Assembly (NCBI GenBank): GCA_965214125.1
Contig: CBDCBA010000035.1
Coordinates: 1-64,000, forward strand
From: CBDCBA01 sp965214125
GTDB lineage: Bacteria > Planctomycetota > Phycisphaerae > Tepidisphaerales > Tepidisphaeraceae
DNA length: 64,000 bases
Reading direction: 5' to 3'
In this document: one piece after another, positions 8,640 through 17,540 of the stretch
Numbering within the stretch: position 1 is the first letter of the stretch
Layout: each line of letters starts with the position of its first letter
Made by a program: the position numbers and the translations under genes
Notes under the pieces: model-generated
What the model was told of the DNA's origin: nothing
Seen by the model: the letters and a program-made list of their open reading frames with translations, nothing else
Database searches by the model: none

Positions 8640-11600
8640 CTACGGGTTGCAACGCCGTTGAATCGGGCCAAATGCCCCGCCGCCGGGCGTGTGGATCGTC
8701 AGGAGGTCGCCCGCCTCGGCGCGCAACTGGGCCAGGGGGTCGAGTGCGATCGGCCCCGCCGCGCCGGCGCGGTGCAACAGGTTCTCGCCGCAGCGTCCGG
8801 GCCCGCCGCCGTTCAGACCGAAGGGGGCGACGGTCCGCCGCTGGGTCATCAGCGAGACTTCGACGGGGCGCAAGAACCGGATCGCACGGACCATCCCGTC
8901 GCCTCCGTTAAATCGCCCGCGGCCACCGGAGCCGCGGCGGATGGCGAACTGCTCGACGCGCACGGGCAGCGCGCGCTCGAGCACCTCCACGTCCGTCAGC
9001 CGCGTGTTGGTCATGTGCGAGTGGACCGCCGACGCCCCGGCGAACGTCGGCCCCGCGCCCATACCGCCGCCGAGCGTCTCGTAGTAGCCGAAGGTGGCGT
9101 CGCCGAAGACAAGGTTATTCATCGTCCCCTGGCTGGCCGCCGCGACGCCGAGGGCACCCAGGATCACGTCGACCACGCGCTGCGACAGCTCCACGTTGCC
9201 CGCCGCCACGGCCACGTGCCGGGCCGGGTCGGGCTCGGTCGGCGGGTTGAGCATGCAAATCGGCAGCTCGATCGTGACCGGCCGCATCAGCCCGTCGTTG
9301 AGCGGCACGTCCCGGTCGATCAGGCAGCGCAGGCAGTAGAGGACCGCGGCCTCGACAATCGCTCGGTTGGCGTTGAAGGCGTTACCGCTCGGCCCGCCCG
9401 TGCCGGTGAAGTCGAGGCGCATCCGATCGCCCTTCACCGCGATGGCAACCTTCAGCGGCGTGCCGTCGTCGAGTCCGTCGGCGAAGGAGTGCGTTCCATC
9501 CGGCAGAGCGGCGATCGCCCTCCTTGCCACCGCGGCCGCGGCGTCGCGGATGTGGCCCATGTAGGCGGCGACGGTCGGCCAGGCCTCCTGCTCGACGAGC
9601 GCCCGCAGCTCCCGCGCCCCGAGCGTGTTGGCCGCCAGCGCGGCACGCAGGTCGGCCACATTCTCGTCGGGCGCACGTGACGGATAGGCCGCCTCCGCCA
9701 GCGCGCTGCGTACGGCAACTTCGTCGAACACACCGCCGCGCGCGATGCGCAGATTGCGGAAGATTACGCCTTCCTCGGAAAGATTGGCCGCGAACGGGAA
9801 CGTCGACCCCGGCCGCTTGCCGCCGATCTCCGCGTGGTGCGCCCGGCTGGCGACGAAGAAGCGCACCTCGCGCCCGGCAGCATCGAAGACGGGCGTTATC
9901 GTCGTCAGGTCCGGCAGGTGCGAGCCGCCCAAATCCGGGTGGTTCGACAGGTACACATCCCCCGGCCGCAGGTCATCGACGTGCTCAAGCAGGCCACGCA
10001 CCGCGGCACCCATCGCGCCCAGGTGAACGGGAATGTGCGCCGCATTCGCCACGAGCCGGCCATCGGCGTCGAGCAGGGCACACGAAAAGTCGAGCCGCTC
10101 CTTCACGTTGACCGACAGGGCCGTGCGCTGCAGCGTCACGCCCATCTGCTCGGCGATGGCGGCGAAGCGGTTGTTGAAAAGCTCCAGGCGCACGGGGTCG
10201 GCCGCGGTCGTTTCGCCGGTCGCATTCGGTTTGGCGACCTCTCCGCAATCGGTGAGCACGAGGTCGAACCGCCGCGTGATTTGGCCGGCCCAGCCGGGGT
10301 CGATCACGAGCGTGCTCAGGTCGTCGTAGACAATCGCCGGCCCGCGCAGGCGGTCGCCGGGGCGCAGGGCGTGTCGCTCGAACTTGGCCGTCGCGCGTGG
10401 CTCGCCGTCGAACCACGCCTCGTCTGTCGCGAACGGCTCGGCGTCCCGCTGGACCTCGTCCGCCTCGGGCATGGCGGGACGTGCGGTGCGGCCGGTGAGT
10501 TCGGCGCGCACGGTGACGATCTCGATCGCGCGGTCCTCGTGCGCGTGCCCGTAGAGCTGCCGGTGGCGCTCGCCGAAGGTGGCCGCCCAGTCGCCGTCGG
10601 CGGGTTGGGCGAGCGTGATCGGCGTCTGCTCGCCGCGGTAGCGCAGGTCGAGCAGGCGCACCGGCGGATCGACCGCGTCCGCCTCCACGCCCTCGGCCAA
10701 CACCTGGTCGCGCAGGCCGGTTTCCATCGCCGCCCACGTCGCTTCAAGTTCGGCCAGCGCATCGGAATCGAGGTTGCGAAGCACCGATTGTTCCGCGAAG
10801 CGCTGCACGTCCGCGACGCCGACGCCGTAGGCGCTGAGGATGCCGGCCAGCGGGTGCAGGACGATCGTGGAGACGCCGAGCGATCGGGCGATGGCGCAGG
10901 CGTGCTGCGGCGCCGCGCCGCCGAAGGCGACCATCGTGTGGTCCGCCGGGTCGTACCCGCGGGCGGTGCTGACCCGCCGCATCGCCGCGGCCATCTTCAG
11001 GTTCGCCACCCGCGTGAAGCCGGCGACGAGGGCCTCCATCGACAGCGCCGGCCGTACGCGCACTGCCAGTTCCTCGAGCCGCGCGCGGGCGGCGTCGACG
11101 TCGAGCGGGAACGGGAACCGGGCCGAATCGATCTTGCCGGCCAGGAGGTTGATGTCCGTGACCGTGAGCGGCCCGCCGTGGCCGTAGCAGGCGGGGCCGG
11201 GCGCGGCGCCGGCACTGCCGGGGCCGACGGTCAACCGGGTGCCGTCGTAGTCGCAGATCGACCCGCCCCCGGCGGCGACCGTCTCGATCGCCAGCGTCGG
11301 CGCGACCACGCGCACGCCGTCGACTTCGTCGCGGTAGCGCATCTCGGGCCGGCCCGCGCAACGGCTGACGTCGGTGCTGGTGCCGCCCATGTCGAGCGCG
11401 ATTGCCTGGTCAAACCCCGCCGCCCCGGCCGCTCGGTACGCCCCGACCACGCCGCCCGCCGGGCCGCTGAGGATGGCATCCTTGCCGTCGAGTGCTCGGG
11501 GCACGATCACCCCGCCGGCGGAGGTCATCACGCGCACGTCCGCCTCGGGCATCGCCCGCTGCAGCCCGTTCAGGTACGCCTCCAACACGGGCGACAGGTA

Positions 11601-12215
11601 AGCGTTGGCGACGGCCGTGTCGCAGCGGTCGAGCGCGCTAATCGTCGGCGTGAGCGACGACGACACCGAGACGTGCGCGAACCCAAGCCGCCCCGCTGCC
11701 TGGGCGACGGTCCGCTCGTGCGCGGCGTTGGCGTAGGCGTTGACGAGGCAGATCGCGACGCTCGCGACGTCGTGGTTTTGCAAGTCGGCGAGCGCCCGGT
11801 CCACGTCGGCGGCGTCGATCGGCCGAAGCACGTTGCCGTCGGCGTCGATCCGCTCGTCGACCTCGACCGTTTTTGCGTGCAGCGGTTGAGACGACCCAAC
11901 GTCGAGCCGGAACAACTCGCGCCGCGCCTGCGTGCCGATCCGCGGCAGGTCGGCAAAGCCGCGCGTCGCGACGAGGCCGACGCGCGCGCCGCGGCGTTCG
12001 AGCAGCGCGTTGGTGGCCCGCGTGGTGCCGAGCCGGAGCGTGACCGGGCCGATCGCCTCACCCGCGTCGATGCCGAGGAACTGGCGAATCGCCAGCACGG
12101 GCGCATCATCTGTGCTGAGCAGCTTGGCCCGGCGTAGTGAGCCGTCGGGCGTGCGGGCGATGCAGTCGGTGAACGTGCCGCCGACGTCGACCCAGAACGA
12201 CCACTTGCTGCGCAT
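8640..12215 (-). CDS. Fused hydantoinase A/B, 5-oxoprolinase-like
   Basis: ATP-dependent hydrolase of 5-oxoproline or hydantoin-type lactams, 1191 aa, with the HyuA and HyuB halves fused as in eukaryotic 5-oxoprolinase. The N-terminal half has the actin-like ATP motif FWVDVGGTFTDCIA, GTTRATNALLERRG and ALDMGGTSTDVSR; the HyuB half starts near residue 650 with LELFNNRFAAIAEQMGV and contains NHPDLGGSHLPD. The real start is the ATG at 12215; the reading frame upstream only shadows the oxidoreductase. It lies 44 bp after that gene on the same strand and probably shares its transcript. The substrate is unknown. Confidence 0.92.
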   Translation of the reverse strand: MRSKWSFWVDVGGTFTDCIARTPDGSLRRAKLLSTDDAPVLAIRQFLGIDAGEAIGPVTLRLGTTRATNALLERRGARVGLVATRGFADLPRIGTQARRELFRLDVGSSQPLHAKTVEVDERIDADGNVLRPIDAADVDRALADLQNHDVASVAICLVNAYANAAHERTVAQAAGRLGFAHVSVSSSLTPTISALDRCDTAVANAYLSPVLEAYLNGLQRAMPEADVRVMTSAGGVIVPRALDGKDAILSGPAGGVVGAYRAAGAAGFDQAIALDMGGTSTDVSRCAGRPEMRYRDEVDGVRVVAPTLAIETVAAGGGSICDYDGTRLTVGPGSAGAAPGPACYGHGGPLTVTDINLLAGKIDSARFPFPLDVDAARARLEELAVRVRPALSMEALVAGFTRVANLKMAAAMRRVSTARGYDPADHTMVAFGGAAPQHACAIARSLGVSTIVLHPLAGILSAYGVGVADVQRFAEQSVLRNLDSDALAELEATWAAMETGLRDQVLAEGVEADAVDPPVRLLDLRYRGEQTPITLAQPADGDWAATFGERHRQLYGHAHEDRAIEIVTVRAELTGRTARPAMPEADEVQRDAEPFATDEAWFDGEPRATAKFERHALRPGDRLRGPAIVYDDLSTLVIDPGWAGQITRRFDLVLTDCGEVAKPNATGETTAADPVRLELFNNRFAAIAEQMGVTLQRTALSVNVKERLDFSCALLDADGRLVANAAHIPVHLGAMGAAVRGLLEHVDDLRPGDVYLSNHPDLGGSHLPDLTTITPVFDAAGREVRFFVASRAHHAEIGGKRPGSTFPFAANLSEEGVIFRNLRIARGGVFDEVAVRSALAEAAYPSRAPDENVADLRAALAANTLGARELRALVEQEAWPTVAAYMGHIRDAAAAVARRAIAALPDGTHSFADGLDDGTPLKVAIAVKGDRMRLDFTGTGGPSGNAFNANRAIVEAAVLYCLRCLIDRDVPLNDGLMRPVTIELPICMLNPPTEPDPARHVAVAAGNVELSQRVVDVILGALGVAAASQGTMNNLVFGDATFGYYETLGGGMGAGPTFAGASAVHSHMTNTRLTDVEVLERALPVRVEQFAIRRGSGGRGRFNGGDGMVRAIRFLRPVEVSLMTQRRTVAPFGLNGGGPGRCGENLLHRAGAAGPIALDPLAQLRAEAGDLLTIHTPGGGAFGPIQRRCNP

Positions 12216-12259
12216 CGACGGCGATCGTAGTGAGGTGGGGGTGGGGGTGGTGAGGTGCG

Positions 12260-13552
12260 TCACGCGCCGGTGCCGGGAGTCGGAGCGACCTCCTCGGGCA
12301 GCGTGACGTTGCCGCTTTCGAAGTCCTCGGCCTGGAGCGCGACCTGGAGGTTGTAGTGCTTCGAGTCGCGGTTGGTCGTCAGGTCGTCCCACAGCACGCG
12401 GTCGCCGGTGTAGGCGGCGATGCGGCCCATGATGGCGGCGGCGCAACTGTTCGTAACCTGCTCGGCCTCGTTGACGGCGTCGCCGTTGATGATCGAGCGT
12501 TGCAGATCGACGTGCTCCTGCACGTACGGGTTCTCGTGCAACTCGCTGATCGACATCGTCGGCAGCAGCACGGTGCCGTCGCTCGCCTGCACGCGGCGTG
12601 CCGCCCAGACGTCGCCCTTCTCGTAGGCGAAGAACTCGCTCACGTTGTTGGCGCAGCCGTTGATCTGGCGGCACTGCGAGTGGATATGCACGCCATCGCC
12701 GAAGTCGAAGTCGGTGCTGAGCATGTCGTACTGGTTGCCCGTCACGCGGCGATGGCGGGCGCCGTAGCCCATCGCCGACTGCGGCGGCCGGCCGACGTAC
12801 CAAATGGCGACGTCGATGTTGTGTACGTGCTGTTCGGCGATCATCTCGCCGTTCATCTCCATCCAGTTGACCCAGTTGCGGACCAGGTAGTCGGCGTCGC
12901 TCTCGCCCTCGTTGCGCGTCTTGTACCAAAGCTGGCCCTGGCACCACCAGACGCTTCCGCCGCGAACGGCGCCCAGCTCGCCCTCGTCGAGCATCGCCTT
13001 CTGCGCCAGGTACGGCCCTTGGTGGCGGCGCTGCGTGCCGGCGACGACGCTCAGGCCCTTTTGCTTGGCCATCTCGCCGGACTCGATGATGTGCCGGCAG
13101 CCGACGGGGTCGACGGCGACGGGCTTCTCCATGAACACGTGCTTGCCCGCCTCGATCGCGGCGCGGAAGTGGATCGGCCGGAACAGCGGCGCGGCGGCCA
13201 TCAGGATCACGTCGGCGTCGCTCTCGCAGACGCGCTTGTACCCCTCGGCGCCGCCGTGGCACTGGGCGGGGTCGAGATCGAACTCCTTGCCGGTCGCCTC
13301 GGCCTTGTCCTTAAACCAGTCGGCGGTGGCGACGAGTTGCATGTCGACGCCGTTAATATCGGCGGCGTTCATCGCGTCCTTCAGCGCGCCGTTGCCGCGC
13401 CCGCCGCAACCGATCAGGGCGACCTTCATCTGCTGCTTGTTCTGCACGTACGACGCCGACGCCAGCGACGCGCCCACCAGCGGCGTCGCCGCCGCGGCAA
13501 GGCCGGCGGAGGCAAGAAACGTGCGGCGGCTCACGGAGTTGGGCTGGGTCAT
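12260..13552 (-). CDS. TAT-exported Gfo/Idh/MocA-family oxidoreductase
   Basis: 430-aa NAD(P)-dependent dehydrogenase-like protein with a twin-arginine signal (SRRTFLASAGLAAAATPLVG) directing it to the periplasm, which is typical of planctomycete members of this family. The nucleotide-binding motif is VALIGCGGRGNGAL, and the EKP motif with the catalytic lysine is in HVFMEKPVAVDP. A HVHNIDVAIWYVG segment follows, as in inositol-dehydrogenase-like enzymes. The ATG at 13552 overlaps the upstream YceI/FGE-like gene by 4 bp. The substrate, presumably a sugar or cyclitol, is not identifiable. Confidence 0.9.
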   Translation of the reverse strand: MTQPNSVSRRTFLASAGLAAAATPLVGASLASASYVQNKQQMKVALIGCGGRGNGALKDAMNAADINGVDMQLVATADWFKDKAEATGKEFDLDPAQCHGGAEGYKRVCESDADVILMAAAPLFRPIHFRAAIEAGKHVFMEKPVAVDPVGCRHIIESGEMAKQKGLSVVAGTQRRHQGPYLAQKAMLDEGELGAVRGGSVWWCQGQLWYKTRNEGESDADYLVRNWVNWMEMNGEMIAEQHVHNIDVAIWYVGRPPQSAMGYGARHRRVTGNQYDMLSTDFDFGDGVHIHSQCRQINGCANNVSEFFAYEKGDVWAARRVQASDGTVLLPTMSISELHENPYVQEHVDLQRSIINGDAVNEAEQVTNSCAAAIMGRIAAYTGDRVLWDDLTTNRDSKHYNLQVALQAEDFESGNVTLPEEVAPTPGTGA

Positions 13553-15072
13553 GACGTGGGGGTGGTGGGGGTGATGTCGGAAGGCAGGGGTTCGGCGACG
13601 ACGCGGAAGCCGACCCAGCGGGCGTTGACGAACCACCAGATGCTCTTGGGGTCGTTCGGGTAATCGCGGTTCCAGACGGCGGGATCTTCGATGAACCGGC
13701 CGACGCCGAGTTCGCCCGGCGAGGCATCGAAGTGCCCGCCGCGCGCGACGTTGGCCTCGCCGGTCTCCGTCACCCACTCGGCGACGTTGCCGGCCATGCC
13801 GCGGATGCCCAGATCGTTGGCCGGCGTGCGGCTCGTGGGCAGGCTCGCCTGGTCGCCCAGGAGGTCGTCCCAGGAATTGCTCGAGGAGACGCCGCCCGCC
13901 GTTGTGGTTTCGCCGGCGTCGAAGGCGTGCTGCCACTCGGCCTCGGTGGGCAATCGGTAGCGGCGGCCGGTTTGAGCGCTGAGCCAGTCGCAATAGAGCG
14001 TGGCCGCGCGTTTGCTCATGCTCAGTGCCGGCCGGTCGCCCATGCCGAAGCCGCGGTCGACCGCGCCGTAGGGCGCGCTGGGCCGCAGCTTCATCGCCCG
14101 CTCCTCGGCGACGGCCTCGCCCACGTCGACGCCCATCACCCACGGAAAAAACGCCGCCCACGTCGTTTCGGTCTCCGCGACGTACAGCGGCCCGACGCCG
14201 TCGCCGCCGGGGACGAGGATCATGTCGAACTGCACCTGCGTCGCGTCGATCGTCTCCGTGTAGCGCTGCGCCAAGGTGGTGGCGTCGAGCGGCTGCGCGG
14301 CGGGCGCGGGCGTGGCAGAACCCGCGACGGCCGTCGCGGCGTCGGTGGGCGTGTTCGCGGTGATGTCCGTCGCGATATCGAGGGTGACGGCGACGGTGTC
14401 GGCGATGTCGTCATCCGTCAGAAGGCCAAAGACGGCGCTGTCGGCGAAGGCGACGTTGAAGTCGTGCCGCGGCAGGCCAAACGCGCTGTGAATCTGCGCC
14501 CCGTCCACGCGCGCCGGAAACGCGATCTCGCGCGTGACGCCGTTGAGCGTGAAGTGGCCGGTGACGACGTGCGTCGCGCCCTGCAGTTCGGTGTCGGCCG
14601 GGACATCAGCCGAGATCTCGGTGCTGACGAACGTGGCCGCCGGGTGCTGGTCGGTGTCGAAGAACCCGCCCGTCAGCAGGCTGCGCGACAGGTCGGGGTG
14701 CTCGCTCCAGAGGGTGTCGATGCGGATGGTCGCTTCGATGCCGGCGGGCTCGCCGGTGGCGGAATCGAGCACGAGGCGGCCGTTGATGTCGCTGTCGAAC
14801 GTCTTGTTCCATCCGCCGCGGACGACCGACCGCTTGCCCGCAACGGTTTTGGTGCCGGCGAAGCCGACGGTGGTATTTGCCGCCGAGAGCGCGATCGACC
14901 GACCCGTCGCCTCAACCGGTGCCGCGTCGGTCGCGACGGCGCGGGTCTCGACCCGCTCAAGCCCGGCGGCGGCATCGCGGGCGCTGGGGATCAGCAGGTA
15001 GACCGTCCCACCCACCACCGCCAAGCCAACGGCAGCGGCGAGCACGACTTTGGCGAGCTTGGCGGGGGACAT
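13549..15072 (-). CDS. Exported YceI-like domain fused to an FGE/SUMF1-like domain
   Basis: 507-aa protein with an N-terminal membrane anchor or signal (about residues 5-27). A YceI-like lipocalin domain follows (about 58-235), with the internal pattern FDSDINGRLVLDS...HPAATFVST...VTGHFTLNGVTREI. From about 275 there is a formylglycine-generating-enzyme-like domain: VPGGDGVGPLYVAETETTWA, RLPTEAEWQHAF, GMAGNVAEWV and the terminal WVGFRVVAE. The C-terminal part lacks the paired cysteines that FGE needs for catalysis, so I infer a binding or structural use of the fold. It is the first of three same-strand genes and overlaps the next by 4 bp. Confidence 0.85.
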   Translation of the reverse strand: MSPAKLAKVVLAAAVGLAVVGGTVYLLIPSARDAAAGLERVETRAVATDAAPVEATGRSIALSAANTTVGFAGTKTVAGKRSVVRGGWNKTFDSDINGRLVLDSATGEPAGIEATIRIDTLWSEHPDLSRSLLTGGFFDTDQHPAATFVSTEISADVPADTELQGATHVVTGHFTLNGVTREIAFPARVDGAQIHSAFGLPRHDFNVAFADSAVFGLLTDDDIADTVAVTLDIATDITANTPTDAATAVAGSATPAPAAQPLDATTLAQRYTETIDATQVQFDMILVPGGDGVGPLYVAETETTWAAFFPWVMGVDVGEAVAEERAMKLRPSAPYGAVDRGFGMGDRPALSMSKRAATLYCDWLSAQTGRRYRLPTEAEWQHAFDAGETTTAGGVSSSNSWDDLLGDQASLPTSRTPANDLGIRGMAGNVAEWVTETGEANVARGGHFDASPGELGVGRFIEDPAVWNRDYPNDPKSIWWFVNARWVGFRVVAEPLPSDITPTTPTS

Positions 15073-15126
15073 GCGGCGCGGGCGGCCGCGAACCCGCGGC
15101 CGGCGGCTGGTAGTCTAAACAACGTC

Positions 15127-16077
15127 GTGAGACGTTGCACCCGAGCCCTGCTTCCCCTTCTTGCTTTTCTGTGTCTCGCATCCCCCGCCCACGCCGGCGC
15201 GGTGCGCGTGACGCAGGCCCACATGGGGATGGCCGTCACGCTCACGATCCACGCCGACGACGAGGAGGCCGCCAGGGTCGCGGCGCGGCGGGCGTTCGAG
15301 CGCGTCGCGCAGCTCGACGCGATCCTGTCGGACTGGAATCCGCGCAGCGAGCTGAACGCCCTGTGCCGCGCCGCCGGCAAGGGGCCGCAGCCGATCAGCG
15401 ACGACCTTCACGCGGTGCTGTCGGCGGCCAAGCGATTGGCCGAATGCTCGGGCGGCCTCTACGACCCGACGGCCGCGCCGCTCGTTCAACTCTGGCGCGA
15501 CACGCGGCGGACAGGAACGCTGCCGACCAAACACGCCCTCGCCGCCGCGCGGGCACTCGTCGGCCACGACGACCTTGTCCTCGACGACGGCACGGCCGAG
15601 CTGCGCCGCGCCGGGATGCGGCTCGACCTCGGCGGCATCGCCAAGGGGTACGTCGGCGATGAGGCGATGCGCGTGCTGCGCCGGACCGGCTTCACGCGCG
15701 CCGCCTACGAGGCGGGCGGCGACGTGGTCGTCGGCGCCGCGCCGCCCGGCGAGGCGGGCTGGGCGATCGAGGCGGAGGGGTTCGAGCCGATCCTTGCGGA
15801 GAACACCGCGATCGCCGTCAGCGGCGACGCGGTGCAGTTCGCGGTCATCGACGGCCGGCGGTACGGGCACATCATCGATCCCCGCACCGGCGAGCCGACG
15901 GAAACGCGGCGAGTGTGCCTCGTCCGCTCGCCGCGCGGCATCGACGCCGACGCCCTCGCGACGCTCGGCACGCTGATGGAGTCGACCGCCTTCGCGGCGT
16001 TGCTGCGCACGCACTACCCGGACGCACGCGCGGACGTCTCCCCGGCGCAGCCGCGTGGTACGGTGGGCGAACGATGA
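15127..16077 (+). CDS. apbE: FAD:protein FMN transferase (ApbE family)
   Basis: Exported flavinylating enzyme that attaches FMN to threonine of target proteins such as NqrB/RnfG types; 316 aa from GTG at 15127. It has a signal peptide (ALLPLLAFLCLASPAHA), then the ApbE elements LDAILSDWNPRSELNALC, GGLYDPTAAPLVQLW, the flavin/Mg motif RLDLGGIAKGYVGDEAM, AYEAGGDVVVGAAPP and GRRYGHIIDPRTGEP. The GTG is chosen because it directly precedes the hydrophobic signal sequence. Its stop overlaps the next gene's start (ATGA). No flavoprotein target is evident in the window. Confidence 0.93.
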   Translation: MRRCTRALLPLLAFLCLASPAHAGAVRVTQAHMGMAVTLTIHADDEEAARVAARRAFERVAQLDAILSDWNPRSELNALCRAAGKGPQPISDDLHAVLSAAKRLAECSGGLYDPTAAPLVQLWRDTRRTGTLPTKHALAAARALVGHDDLVLDDGTAELRRAGMRLDLGGIAKGYVGDEAMRVLRRTGFTRAAYEAGGDVVVGAAPPGEAGWAIEAEGFEPILAENTAIAVSGDAVQFAVIDGRRYGHIIDPRTGEPTETRRVCLVRSPRGIDADALATLGTLMESTAFAALLRTHYPDARADVSPAQPRGTVGER

Positions 16078-16994
16078 ACCGCCGCACCTTTATGACGACC
16101 ACCGCCGCCGCCGCATTCGCGACCACCGCCACCACCACGCTCTCCGCCTCCGCTAAGGCCCTGGAGAAGGGGCCGTTTCAGTTGAAGTACGCGCCGCACT
16201 TCGGCATGTTCAAGGCCTTGGCGGGTGACGACATGGTGGACCAACTCAAGTTCTGCGCCGACGAGGGATTTCGGGCGTGGGAGGACAACGGCATGATGGG
16301 CCGCGACGTCGCCCACCCAGGAAAAGCTCGCGGCCGCGATGAAGGAGAACGACATCGAGATGGGCGTCTTCGTCGCTCACGCGGGGTGGAGTGAGCCGAG
16401 CTACGTGCGCGGCAACGCCGACGACATCAAGGCGCTCGTCGCCCAGGCGGAGAAGGCCGTCGAGTGCGCCAAGCGCGTCAACGCCAGGTGGGCGACGATC
16501 GTGCCGGGGCCCTACGTGAACAACCGCGAGTGGGATTACCAGACGGCCAACGTCGTGAAGTGCCTGCGCGAGATGGCCGCCGTCTGCGAGGGAGGGTGGG
16601 CTGGTGATGGTGCTCGAGCCGCTGAACCACTGGGCGAACCATCCGGGCATGTTTCTTTCAAAAATCCCGCAGGCCAAGCTGATCTGCGACGCGGTGAACA
16701 GCCCGTCGTGCAAGATTCTCAACGACCTGTACCACCCAGCAGATCCAGGAGGGGAACCTGATCCCCAACCTCGACATGGCGTGGGACCAGATCGCCTACA
16801 TCCAGGTCGGCGACAACCCCGGCCGGCAGGAGCCGACCACGGGGGAGATCAACTACAGGAACGTTTTTCGCCACCTCAAGCGCAAGGGCTTCGAAGGGAT
16901 CGTCGGCATGGAGCACGGCGTGAGCGGCAGCGGCAAGGAGGGGGAGCGCCGGGTGATCGAGGCGTACCGCGAGGTCGACGGCTTCGAGGCGTAG
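16074..16994 (+). pseudogene. TAT-exported hydroxypyruvate isomerase-like / xylose isomerase-like TIM barrel, three frameshifts
   Basis: The gene reads as one continuous protein of about 305 aa only if three single extra bases are removed, at about 16312, 16596 and 16737. It starts with a twin-arginine signal (MNRRTFMTTTAAAAFATTAT); after the first shift comes KENDIEMGVFVAHAGW, after the second MVLEPLNHWANHPG (the metal-binding glutamate strand), and after the third MAWDQIAYIQVGDNPGR and GFEGIVGMEHG. These are the landmarks of planctomycete hydroxypyruvate-isomerase-like AP-endonuclease-2-fold proteins. Every shift is an extra G/C beside a GGTGGG/CCCACC run, so sequence error is a serious alternative to true decay. 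Confidence 0.82.
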
Positions 16995-17025
16995 GTGCGC
17001 GTCGATAAGCGGGGGAAGTTCCGCC

Positions 17026-17054
17026 TTGACGCGGCGCGGCGGCAAGGGTTACAT
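17026..17054 (+). promoter_or_regulatory. Candidate sigma-70 promoter for the acidic-tail protein
   Basis: TTGACG at 17026-17031 and TTACAT at 17049-17054 with a 17-bp spacer, about 86 bp before the GTG start at 17141. The intervening leader carries a short direct repeat around TACGCCGGGA. It is based on sequence match only. Confidence 0.45.
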
Positions 17055-17140
17055 CCGCGCCGGGCCGCACGCCGGGCGGCCCGCACTCGATCGACCGCTA
17101 TACGCCGGGAACCGCTCTACGCCGGGACAGGAGACCAACC

Positions 17141-17518
17141 GTGGTGAAGCACAACACGCCGCCCGCCCCCTCGAACGACTTCACGCTGCCCGCCGACCTC
17201 GACGCGGCCGACGGCTGGGCGTTGGAGATCAAGCCGATCGTGCTCGGCGCCGCCTGCCTGGTGCTGGTGGCCGACCCCCTCGCCGCCGACCGCGCCACCC
17301 TCGCCACGGAGTTCGTCTCCCCCGGCGAGCTCGTCTGCGCCTTCGACGACGACGAGTACGACGACGAGGATGACGACGACGCCGAGGACGATGACTTCGA
17401 CGACGAGGACGAGGAGGACGACGACGACTTCGACGATGAGTTCGAGGACGACGAGCTCGACGACGACGACGATGATGAGGAAGACGAGCTGGAGGACGAG
17501 TTCGACGACGAGGATTGA
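17141..17518 (+). CDS. Small protein with Asp/Glu-only C-terminal tail
   Basis: Not recognised. 125 aa from GTG (GTG at 17144 is equally possible), with a good ribosome site AGGAGA 6 bp upstream. Residues 1-67 are an ordinary mixed sequence with a hydrophobic stretch PIVLGAACLVLVADPLA that is too short and polar to be a sure membrane segment. From residue about 69 to the end the protein is almost entirely Asp and Glu with scattered Phe, Tyr and Leu. The coding signal is real: good RBS, promoter candidate and a clean stop 23 bp before the convergent permease gene. A divalent-cation-binding or nucleic-acid-mimic role is possible but unproven. Confidence 0.7.
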   Translation: MVKHNTPPAPSNDFTLPADLDAADGWALEIKPIVLGAACLVLVADPLAADRATLATEFVSPGELVCAFDDDEYDDEDDDDAEDDDFDDEDEEDDDDFDDEFEDDELDDDDDDEEDELEDEFDDED

Positions 17519-17540
17519 AGCCTCCTCGCGGCGTAACGCT

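Noticed and set aside
16300..16745. Programmed ribosomal frameshifting in the isomerase-like gene
   Set aside because: Three separate shifts in the same direction without slippery heptamers or downstream structures make programmed shifting implausible.
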